From DASYKT01 sp035995185 (GTDB taxonomy: Bacteria; Acidobacteriota; Blastocatellia; Pyrinomonadales; Pyrinomonadaceae): a DNA stretch of 64,000 nucleotides. Location of the stretch: the NCBI GenBank assembly GCA_035995185.1, contig DASYKT010000061.1, forward strand, positions 1 through 64,000. Direction: 5' to 3'. The notes below the pieces were generated by a model that was given only the letters and a program-made list of their open reading frames with translations, was not told the DNA's origin and did no database searches. This document shows positions 8,797 to 16,724 of this stretch, piece after piece (position 1 is the first letter of the stretch; each line of letters opens with the position of its first letter). The position numbers and the translations under genes were made by a program.

Positions 8797-11700
8797 TTAA
8801 AATCGTTTTCTCAATCTAATTTCAAAACTAAAACTGTTATCGTGCCGCGTTACGTTTTCCGTCGCGTTCTGCTCATACTGCGCCACAAAAGACAGGCGAT
8901 TTGAGACACGGTATTCCAACGCCAGAACCTGGTTTCGCTCCTGCGAAAGATTGGTCGAAAAAGTTACCGCTAAATTTTTATTTATCTGTCGTCCGACGGT
9001 CAGCCGCGCGGTCGGCGTCAGCCGCCTGCCGGAAAGTATCGGGTCGATCTCAAAGCGGTTGAGGCCGAAAAGTTTATCGGTGGCCTTGCGCGCCGGGTTA
9101 TTAATTAACGTGTCCGCAAGCACTTTAGTTGCCGTGTTTATCCCCGATTGCGCGAGGGTCGGAATGCCCGTGTCGGTATTGGAAAGCCCGCCGGTCGTGA
9201 CGAGTGAGACAACATCCGCTTGCGGCAAAGCGGGGCTCGAGCGCAGCACTACGTTGAGGGCGTCCAGATCGGAAAGCGAGCCGGCCACGCTGGCAAAAAC
9301 CTGGTAACCCTGGATCTCGCTTTCCGCCTGCAGGTTGATGGTGGCGGATTCGCTGTAGCTAGCCGGAAATTCCAGGCTGCCCTGCTGTATCTCGTAACGG
9401 TCGTTGCGGAAAAAGAGCGTGCCGCGGGTGGCGGTGATCCGGCCTGACAGCAGGGCGTTATCCACATCGCCCGTGACCCTGAGAGAAACCGAAGCCACCA
9501 TATCCGCGATATTATTTTTTACGATCAAGGCATCGCGTCCCTCGAGCCGCAGGTCGAGCTGCGGTACGCCGAGCAGCGGCTGCGAGCTATTGCCTTCCGA
9601 AATCGTGCCTTCGCGCCGCGCGCCGAGAAAATCCGCCAGGTCGATGTCCTTGTTATAAAGCGCGCGCTTGCCGTAGATGGTGCCGGAAATGATCGTGTTG
9701 TAATCGTTGCCGCGCAGTTCGCTGCTGATCTCGACCTCGGCGTCGCCGGTCGTGGTAAATCCTCTAGGGAGCGGCGCCGTCACATCGGTCCCGCGCAGGT
9801 TGATCCGCAGGCGCTGGAGTTTTAATCCTTCGACCACCGCGCCGCCGTTGGCGACCACGCGCCCGCCGCCCAGATAACCGGTCATGTTTACCAGCTGCGC
9901 CTGGTTGGAGTTGAATAAAATGCGCCCGCGAATGCGGTCAAAATAAAGCCGCTCGTTGCTGACGATGGTCGAGACGGTGGCGCTTTGCGTCCGCGCCGAA
10001 CCGTTCAAGCGGGCTTCCGCGTTCGAACCGGCCAGGCGGACGGAGACGTCGGCAAGCCCGGCGAAAAACGTGTTGCGCGAGAGCGCGTCGAGAATGCGAA
10101 GGTTCACTTTCCCGTCAACGGTAAGGTTGTTCATGCCCTTTTCGTTGAGCGCCTTCGTTCCGTTGACCACGACGTTTGAACCCGCGCCGGCAAAACGCAC
10201 ATTGTCGATGGTGACTTCAGACGACGTGTAATGAATTACCAGCGGCCCGGCGGCGTTGAACGGCGTGTCGTTTATCAGCAAGCCAAATTCACTAAAATCA
10301 GCCAGGCCCTTCAGATTTTCGTAGGTGAAAACCGATCTGCCGTTCTCGTCTTTGACCGCGAGATTGCCGCTAAAGACGACTTTGCCGGTGGCGGTGCCGC
10401 GCACGGTGACAGATTCGGGCGGCTGCAGCAGCGCGATGAACGGGGCCAGTTCGGTCTGGTTGAAATTGCTCTCTACATAAAGCGGCAGATTTTCGTCGCC
10501 GAAATTCAGCGTCGCATTTACCACTTGCTGCTGGCCGGAAAGATCGGCGGTGAAAGCCGCGGTCAGGATCTGATTGACGGTTTTGCCTTCGAAGGCGAGC
10601 GAGCCGACCTGGTTTTCATTAACAGTGATACCGGTGCCCGAGCCGCTGAAATTTATGTCGAAAGTTTCATATTTGCCGAGCTCACCCGTGCCTTTCGCTT
10701 GCGCATTTACAAGGCCGCTGATCACGGGGAAGTTCGGATCCTCGGTTATGAATTTCCGGAAACTTTGCACTTGGATGTTGGTGGCCTGCAGCGTGATGTC
10801 AAAACGGGAAGTATCGAGCGAATAATTTCCGCCGACGACGAGCGAGCCGTCGCCCTGGTGCAGTTCGAGCTTTTCAATTTTTGCAATGCGGTCGGCAATG
10901 GTAAAACGCGAAGCCAAGCTGTCAAAAGAAATTCCCGCCAGGGTCCCCTGGGTGGCGGTCAGATCGGCGGAGCCGGCCACAGTGTTGGGCAATCCCGTCA
11001 GGTCTATTTTTCCCGAGGTGGCGGCGCTGAGATCGCGCAGCTGCGCCGGCAAATATTCGTCGATCGGCAGCGCGGCAAAAAGGCTGCCGGTATTTAAACT
11101 GTTGAGCGTGGCGCTGACCGAAATATTGTCGGTGCCGGTGCGGGGAATGACCAGGTCGAAATTTGCCGTGCCGCCGCCGGTTTGCTTGAGCGTTCCTTCG
11201 GCGATCTCGGTGGTCAGCGGCGATACTTTGACCCGCGCGGCCACGGCGCCGACTTCCTGGCCTTTCATGTTCAACCGGTCGAGACTCGCGCGTCCTTCAA
11301 CGGTCGGGTCGGTCAGGTTTCCTTTTAAGGTGCCGTTAAAAGTTAAGTTCCCGGTAAGCTCGACACCATAGCTCGCCAACTGTTTGTTCAATTCTTCCGA
11401 CAACTGAAGGGAAGTGACCAGCCGCTGCACTTCGGCCGCATCCGTGGAATTAAGCGCGATGTTGAGATTCGAATCATAACCGTTAAGGTCAAAAGTTCCG
11501 GTTGCCGAAGCGCTGCTTTTCGCGGTCTTAAAATCGGCGGTTTCGATATTGAAGAGGCCGTTCGTGGCGCGCGCCGCTAGCGTGCCGTTTAGGGGGATCG
11601 CGCCGCTGACCGCATCCCCGGCGTTAGCGATGAAATCCGCGCTGACCGTTCCGCTGGCGGTGCGGAAATTCGTTCCCGCAAAAGTCAGATCGGCGCGGCC

Positions 11701-13920
11701 GTTCGTTTTTCCTTCGAGCGGGACGACCTGGCCCCCGGTCAAGGTCAAAATTTTTGCCAGGTCGACGTTGTCGAATTGGACGCCCACGCGCGAAGTCGTT
11801 TTTGCGTTTCTGCCGATAACGGCATTACCGGTAACATGGCCATCCATCAGGTCGGCGCTTAAGTCGCTGAGTTCCACCGTGCTGCTGGTGATGACGGCCT
11901 TGGCGCTCGCCGCGCCCAGACGAACGCTTCCGATCACGCCGCCGCCCAGGCTCAGGTCGGCGCTTGCCCGGTAACGTCCGGAAGGCTCGAGCACAAAAAT
12001 AGGACGGGCAAATTTTACCGCTTCAAGTTTGCCGCCCTCCGGTATATATTCCGATTTTGTCAGCGTAATGTCGCCGGCGGTGAAATCTTTTGACGTTCCC
12101 TCGACGCGTCCGGAACGAATAGTCATCCGCACGCCCGCGATATTGAGCTTGCCGAGAACCACGCCTTCGGCCGCCAGGCTGTTGATATTCAAACTGTCGG
12201 ACGTGACCTCGGTTTGCCCGGCGCGGCTGTCGATCTCAACGTTTTTCGCATCCAGCGAATCAATTTTCGTTCCCGCGGCATTGAGCTGGTCGGCGCGGAC
12301 TTCGGGCGCGGAGGTCTTAAAATCATTCCCGTTGACCGCGACCTTTACATTATTGGAGCGGAGATTTTTCAGCCGCGTTCCCTGCGCGCTTAATTCACCC
12401 GCCTGCAGCTTTGCCACTTCGACGTCGGTTTTTTTGCCCTGGTTTCGGATCTTTACGTCGCCCGCATTGATGTCGCTGAGCTCGGCATTTTTCGTTTTAA
12501 GTTTACCGGCGCGCGCGCTGGGCAGCGTGACATTGGTCACGCCGTTCTTGGAATCGAATTGCGGCTTGCTGGCTTCGAGGTCCTGAAATTCGGCATCGGG
12601 GATAATAAAACTTTTGGCGGAAACTTTTCCCACGCTTCCCTTAAATTTTTCATCTTCGTATTCGGCGACGACGTCGGAAAAGATCAGGTTCATGACCGTG
12701 CCGCCGGTGAATTTCGCGGCCGCCGCGCGCAATTCGCCAAACCAGCGAAAGTCGCTGCCGGTTCCGCGTATCTGGCCGAGCACCTGTATCCAGTTGATCT
12801 CAAAATCGCCGGCGGTCAAAAGTTCCGCCACGGCTTTACCGTTGGCTTCGTAATTCGAACCTTGCCCGCTGCCCGAACCGCTGACATTCAGCGCTTTGAG
12901 CCGGATATTATCCGCCGCCAGCGCATCGGAACTTATCGTGCCCTGGATCTGGTAAGTTTCGCCGGTGCCGGTAACGTCGCCTTCGAATTCACCCGTGCCG
13001 CGCAGCGCCCGTCCGACCGGCAGCAGGGAGGAGGTCTGCGTCAGATCGACCGAAGAGACGATATGAAAGTTGTAGCGCAGGTTTTCCCAATCTTCGATAG
13101 TGCCGGTGAGCGTCGATTTTCCGATGGGTGAGTCGATCACCCATTCGTCGATCGTGGCGCCTTCGCGCGAGCCTGTTCCGCGCGCGGAAATATTTACCGG
13201 CTCTACGGGCGAGCCTTCATAAAGAAAAGTCGAGTTGTCGGCCTTTAAATTGAAATTGTATTGCGCGGGCTCGATCTGTACCGGCGCGACCGGGTCCAGC
13301 ACGACGCTGATATTTTTTGCTTCGCCGCCGATACGCCGTGAAACGTCGCCGTAATGCACGATCGCATCCTGCAGCCGGAAATTCACCGACGCAAAAGAGA
13401 TCTTGAGGTTCGGGTCTTCGTCGAATTTAAAATGCAGGTTGCTGAAATTCGAACGCCCTTCTTCGTCAAACCGCACCCAGACTTCCAGCCCCTGTACATC
13501 GGTCGAATTTACGGTGATGGTGCGGGCGGCGCGCAGCGCGAGGATGTTGGAAATGGTCAGGTCGATGTTGAGCTGGTCGATCCTGGCCAGCTTTTCACCG
13601 TTCTGCTCATCGTACAATTCGATGTCCCGCAGCTTTGCCGTGGTGGGGAAAAGGGTGGTCTCAAGTTTTTTGATGTCGGCGCGGATACCGAATTTGGAAA
13701 AGCGGTCGAGCAGCGCATTTCTGATCAATCCGTCGACATAACCGGTCTGAAAGGCGATGATGGTCGCGAAAAAAGCAAACAGCAAAAGCCCGGCGACGAT
13801 GAGCCCTGAGATGAGCACCCGGCGTCTTAGCGCGCTGCGAGGTTTCAACGGTTTACGGGGCCCACGGGGGCTCTGCGGCGCAGACGGTTCTTCCCTCTGA
13901 TAATTTTCCTGTTCGGCCAT
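8797..13920 (-). CDS. tamB: TamB-like AsmA-family inner-membrane/periplasmic bridge protein
   Basis: This is a very large protein of 1707 residues. A proline- and basic-rich cytoplasmic N-tail (1-37) precedes a single membrane helix (about 38-60). More than 1500 residues of repetitive beta-strand sequence follow. The C-terminal about 330 residues match the conserved TamB domain: DVVSLVTTGGLSN, the 'FEIDPILSG' region, 'GRQINKNLAVTFSTN' and a terminal RLRKRF ending in Phe. Around residues 482-626 there are about four repeats of roughly 36 residues. TamB proteins form a hydrophobic groove spanning the periplasm and cooperate with an Omp85 partner, here encoded just downstream. It lies 72 nt downstream of the ribB-like gene, so all three may be co-transcribed. 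Confidence 0.92.
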   Translation of the reverse strand: MAEQENYQREEPSAPQSPRGPRKPLKPRSALRRRVLISGLIVAGLLLFAFFATIIAFQTGYVDGLIRNALLDRFSKFGIRADIKKLETTLFPTTAKLRDIELYDEQNGEKLARIDQLNIDLTISNILALRAARTITVNSTDVQGLEVWVRFDEEGRSNFSNLHFKFDEDPNLKISFASVNFRLQDAIVHYGDVSRRIGGEAKNISVVLDPVAPVQIEPAQYNFNLKADNSTFLYEGSPVEPVNISARGTGSREGATIDEWVIDSPIGKSTLTGTIEDWENLRYNFHIVSSVDLTQTSSLLPVGRALRGTGEFEGDVTGTGETYQIQGTISSDALAADNIRLKALNVSGSGSGQGSNYEANGKAVAELLTAGDFEINWIQVLGQIRGTGSDFRWFGELRAAAAKFTGGTVMNLIFSDVVAEYEDEKFKGSVGKVSAKSFIIPDAEFQDLEASKPQFDSKNGVTNVTLPSARAGKLKTKNAELSDINAGDVKIRNQGKKTDVEVAKLQAGELSAQGTRLKNLRSNNVKVAVNGNDFKTSAPEVRADQLNAAGTKIDSLDAKNVEIDSRAGQTEVTSDSLNINSLAAEGVVLGKLNIAGVRMTIRSGRVEGTSKDFTAGDITLTKSEYIPEGGKLEAVKFARPIFVLEPSGRYRASADLSLGGGVIGSVRLGAASAKAVITSSTVELSDLSADLMDGHVTGNAVIGRNAKTTSRVGVQFDNVDLAKILTLTGGQVVPLEGKTNGRADLTFAGTNFRTASGTVSADFIANAGDAVSGAIPLNGTLAARATNGLFNIETADFKTAKSSASATGTFDLNGYDSNLNIALNSTDAAEVQRLVTSLQLSEELNKQLASYGVELTGNLTFNGTLKGNLTDPTVEGRASLDRLNMKGQEVGAVAARVKVSPLTTEIAEGTLKQTGGGTANFDLVIPRTGTDNISVSATLNSLNTGSLFAALPIDEYLPAQLRDLSAATSGKIDLTGLPNTVAGSADLTATQGTLAGISFDSLASRFTIADRIAKIEKLELHQGDGSLVVGGNYSLDTSRFDITLQATNIQVQSFRKFITEDPNFPVISGLVNAQAKGTGELGKYETFDINFSGSGTGITVNENQVGSLAFEGKTVNQILTAAFTADLSGQQQVVNATLNFGDENLPLYVESNFNQTELAPFIALLQPPESVTVRGTATGKVVFSGNLAVKDENGRSVFTYENLKGLADFSEFGLLINDTPFNAAGPLVIHYTSSEVTIDNVRFAGAGSNVVVNGTKALNEKGMNNLTVDGKVNLRILDALSRNTFFAGLADVSVRLAGSNAEARLNGSARTQSATVSTIVSNERLYFDRIRGRILFNSNQAQLVNMTGYLGGGRVVANGGAVVEGLKLQRLRINLRGTDVTAPLPRGFTTTGDAEVEISSELRGNDYNTIISGTIYGKRALYNKDIDLADFLGARREGTISEGNSSQPLLGVPQLDLRLEGRDALIVKNNIADMVASVSLRVTGDVDNALLSGRITATRGTLFFRNDRYEIQQGSLEFPASYSESATINLQAESEIQGYQVFASVAGSLSDLDALNVVLRSSPALPQADVVSLVTTGGLSNTDTGIPTLAQSGINTATKVLADTLINNPARKATDKLFGLNRFEIDPILSGRRLTPTARLTVGRQINKNLAVTFSTNLSQERNQVLALEYRVSNRLSFVAQYEQNATENVTRHDNSFSFEIRLRKRF

Positions 13921-13992
13921 GGCATTCCGCGGAGAGCTGTATAAAAATTCTAACTTAATCCGCCGTCTTTTAAAAGCAAATTCGGCTGAAAT

Positions 13993-15123
13993 CTATCTCA
14001 GCGGAATCGACCCAACTACTTCCAGATCAAAGCCTTCCAGCGCAGTTACATGCGGAGGGTGATTTGTCAGAAGTTTTATACGCCGCAAACCGAGATCGTG
14101 CAGGATCTGCGCCCCTACGCCGTGGTCGCGGTCGGCGCCGTAGCCCGTCTCTTTTCGGGCGGCGGCAAAATCGACGTTTTTCTCCTGCATCAGGGAATAA
14201 GTTTCCAGCTGATGCACGAGGTCAAGGTTATGTTCCCGCTGGCGTAAATAGAGGATTACGCCGCGCCCGGCTTCGGAGATCTTTTTCAGGGCTGACTGAA
14301 TGGCCGCCGAAGCTTCGCCAAGTTTTGAGCCGAACATCGCAAAAGTGATGTTTTCCGTCTGGATACGCACCAAAACGGGCTCCGCCGGGTCTGAAATATC
14401 ACCCATCACCAGCGCCAGGTGTACTTCATTATTAATTATATTTTCGTATGCGACGGTATGGAATACTCCATACTCGGTCGGAAGATCGGTTTCCGCCCGC
14501 CGCCGGATCAATTTTTCCTTATTCATCCGGTAGCGAACGAGGTCGGCGACCGAGATGATCTTCAACCCGTGTTTTTCGGCAAAAACTTCCAGCTCGGGCA
14601 TCCGGGCCATCGTCCCGTCGTCGTTCATCACTTCGCAGATGACGGCGGCTGGGGAAAACCCGGCGATGCGCGCTATATCCACACTGGCTTCGGTTTGCCC
14701 GGTGCGGACCAGTACCCCGCCGTCCCTCGAGCGCAAGGGGAAAATGTGTCCCGGGCGGGCCAGGTCGTTGGCGGTTTTATTGGGATCGACGGCGGTCAGA
14801 ATGGTTTTTGCCCGGTCGGCGGCGGAAATTCCGGTCGTCACGCCTTCGCGGGCTTCGATCGAAACGGTAAAAGCGGTGCCGAAACCGGAAGTGTTTTTCT
14901 CTACCTGCATCGGCAAATTAAGCTGGTCGCAGCGCTCTTCGGTCAGCGGCAGACAGATCAGCCCGCGGCCGTGCACCGCCATAAAGGAAATTATCTCCGG
15001 CGTCACTTTTTCCGCGGCGCAAACAAGATCGCCTTCATTTTCGCGATTCTCATCATCCGTGATGATGATCATCCTGCCTTCGCGAATATCCGCCGCGGCA
15101 TCTTCTATTGTTGCAAAAGCCAT
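13993..15123 (-). CDS. ribB: 3,4-dihydroxy-2-butanone-4-phosphate synthase fused to a degenerate GTP cyclohydrolase II-like domain (RibBX type)
   Basis: The N-terminal about 200 residues are a complete RibB domain, with DDENRENEGDLV (acidic/metal site), HGRGLICLPL, and RPGHIFPLRSRDGGVLVRTG. This domain makes the four-carbon precursor of riboflavin from ribulose 5-phosphate. The remaining about 175 residues align with GTP cyclohydrolase II, but the three zinc-binding cysteines are absent: the segment reads ENITFAMFGSKLGEAS. The QEGRGIG-type active-site stretch is changed to QREHNLD. The second half is therefore very likely inactive as a cyclohydrolase, as described for RibBX proteins. I see no FMN riboswitch upstream. 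The lumazine synthase gene is 30 kb away. Confidence 0.9.
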   Translation of the reverse strand: MAFATIEDAAADIREGRMIIITDDENRENEGDLVCAAEKVTPEIISFMAVHGRGLICLPLTEERCDQLNLPMQVEKNTSGFGTAFTVSIEAREGVTTGISAADRAKTILTAVDPNKTANDLARPGHIFPLRSRDGGVLVRTGQTEASVDIARIAGFSPAAVICEVMNDDGTMARMPELEVFAEKHGLKIISVADLVRYRMNKEKLIRRRAETDLPTEYGVFHTVAYENIINNEVHLALVMGDISDPAEPVLVRIQTENITFAMFGSKLGEASAAIQSALKKISEAGRGVILYLRQREHNLDLVHQLETYSLMQEKNVDFAAARKETGYGADRDHGVGAQILHDLGLRRIKLLTNHPPHVTALEGFDLEVVGSIPLR

Positions 15124-15200
15124 AGCTTGATGTTATCCAAAGAGTCTATTTTTGCGGCAGATACAGAGAAAAAGCAAACGGGTGAATTGTTAACCGTTAA

Positions 15201-15297
15201 TGGCTTTGCGTGTAAAGTCGCGGATATCTGCCACTAATGTCACGAATAACACGAATAAGAATCTTTAATTCGTGTTATTGATGACATTAGCGGCTAA
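15201..15297. repeat. Dispersed palindromic repeat, family A, copy 1
   Basis: A conserved flank (TGGCTTTGCGTGTAAAGTCG) precedes arms at 15230-15256 (GCCACTAATGTCACGAATAA...) and 15268-15294 that are reverse complements with few mismatches around a short A/T-rich loop. The same structure recurs at 29205, 47238, 49456 and 55381. It sits between the divergent ribB-like and lolC-like genes. Confidence 0.85.
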
Positions 15298-15336
15298 TAA
15301 TGATTGCCCGGTTTTGTCTTTTAATTAATTCGTTTT

Positions 15337-16515
15337 ATGCGCTTCGAACTATCACTGGCCCGGCGTTATCTGCGTTCACCGGGGCGCGGCCTGGCAAAGA
15401 TCACCGGACGGCTGGCGGTAGCGGGAATCGCTTTCGGCGTGGCCGCGATGATATTTGCCCTGGCGCTGAGCCGCGGTTTTCGCGAAGAGGTGCAGGAAAA
15501 ACTGCTTGCCAACACAGCGCACATCAGTATCAGCCGCGTGGACGGTGGGAATATTGAAAATGCCGGGCAAATAAAAAATGAACTGTCAAACATCGACGGG
15601 ATCGGAAATATCGCGGCTGCCGGCTACGTGAGCGCGCTTTTGATCACCGCGCATTCGAATACCTATACAGTGTTGCGCGCGCGGGAAGAAATACAGCCCG
15701 ACCATAGCGGCGGCCGGGATGGCTGCATCGCCGCCTCCTTTGGCTCCGAACTGGCAAAGAAAACAGGCTTACAGGCGGGAGACAAGGTTGATGCCGTCTT
15801 TGGCGTGGACAATGACCGCGATAATGGCGGCGATAATTACGGGGCCAAAAAAATATGCATCGTCGTCAAAGAAACTTTTTCCACCGGGATCTATGACTAC
15901 GATTCCACGCAGATACGGCTTTCGCTTGCCGACCTCATGCGCGAAAGCGGGGGCTACCCGACAATGCTGGAAGTTTCGGCCCGCAATATTTACGATTCCA
16001 AGATAATCGCGGAGGCGGCCGGGAAAAAACTTGGCGGGGAATACAAAGTTCTCGATTGGCAGGAAGCCAACAAGCCGTTCTTTGCGGCGATGAGCTTTGA
16101 GCGCCGGGTGGTCCTGATCATTATTTCGCTGGTTATTTTGCTTTCGGCGCTGAACATAACTTTCACGCTGGCATTAGGGGTCACCCAGCGCCGGCAGGAC
16201 ATTGCGATAATGAAAACGGCGGGCGCAAAAACTCCGAACGTGATTTTGGTCTTTTTATTCGAGGGACTTTATCTGGGGCTTGTCGGGGTCGTTTTCGGGA
16301 CCGTGCTCGGGCTTTTGGCCTGTTTTTTATCGAACTACTTTGGCTTATTGACTCTTCCCCCGGAAGTGTATGCCGTTAATAAAATAACTCTCCGTCCGGA
16401 TGCGATCGAGATATTATTCGTGATCACCGCCACGCTTTTGCTTACGTTAGCTTCAACGCTCTATCCCGCCTTTCTCGCTGCCCGGGTAAAGCCCTGGGAA
16501 AATCTCCGGCAATAA
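15337..16515 (+). CDS. LolC/LolE-family ABC transporter permease (FtsX fold)
   Basis: This 392-residue inner-membrane protein has one N-terminal membrane helix (about residues 25-48), a large periplasmic domain (about 50-245) and three C-terminal helices (about 250-390). The N-terminus 'FELSLARRYLRS' is the usual start of LolC/LolE proteins, and 'DIAIMKTAGA' is the conserved cytoplasmic coupling helix of FtsX-type permeases. Partners of this family move lipoproteins from the inner membrane to LolA using LolD. No lolD-like ATPase is adjacent here, so the assignment to lipoprotein release is by family only. Confidence 0.85.
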   Translation: MRFELSLARRYLRSPGRGLAKITGRLAVAGIAFGVAAMIFALALSRGFREEVQEKLLANTAHISISRVDGGNIENAGQIKNELSNIDGIGNIAAAGYVSALLITAHSNTYTVLRAREEIQPDHSGGRDGCIAASFGSELAKKTGLQAGDKVDAVFGVDNDRDNGGDNYGAKKICIVVKETFSTGIYDYDSTQIRLSLADLMRESGGYPTMLEVSARNIYDSKIIAEAAGKKLGGEYKVLDWQEANKPFFAAMSFERRVVLIIISLVILLSALNITFTLALGVTQRRQDIAIMKTAGAKTPNVILVFLFEGLYLGLVGVVFGTVLGLLACFLSNYFGLLTLPPEVYAVNKITLRPDAIEILFVITATLLLTLASTLYPAFLAARVKPWENLRQ

Positions 16516-16652
16516 TAATGCGCCAAAAATTGCTACTAGATTTAGCTAGTGGTCCAGGCCGGTACTGACTTCATTGCAACAATCATTTAGAGGCAAGCCA
16601 TAATATTTTGTAAAACTTCCGGGAAATTTGGCTTATTCATGCCGAATTAATC

Positions 16653-16658
16653 TATAAT
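16653..16658 (+). promoter_or_regulatory. Possible promoter -10 element for clpC
   Basis: A perfect TATAAT stands 66 nt upstream of the clpC start. The best -35 candidate is TTGGCT at 16628-16633, with a rather long 19-nt spacer. This is suggestive only. Confidence 0.35.
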
Positions 16659-16724
16659 ATTATTTTAGCGAGACGATCTAAGAAAATTATTTTCAACGAC
16701 CTTGTCCCCGCTCACATCTTTTTT

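Noticed and set aside
10231..11097. 288-codon plus-strand frame within the tamB-like gene
   Set aside because: It is antisense to conserved TamB sequence, with composition typical of a mirror frame.
15124..15336. FMN riboswitch before the ribB-like gene
   Set aside because: The conserved RFN core motifs are not visible; the region is occupied by a palindromic repeat.
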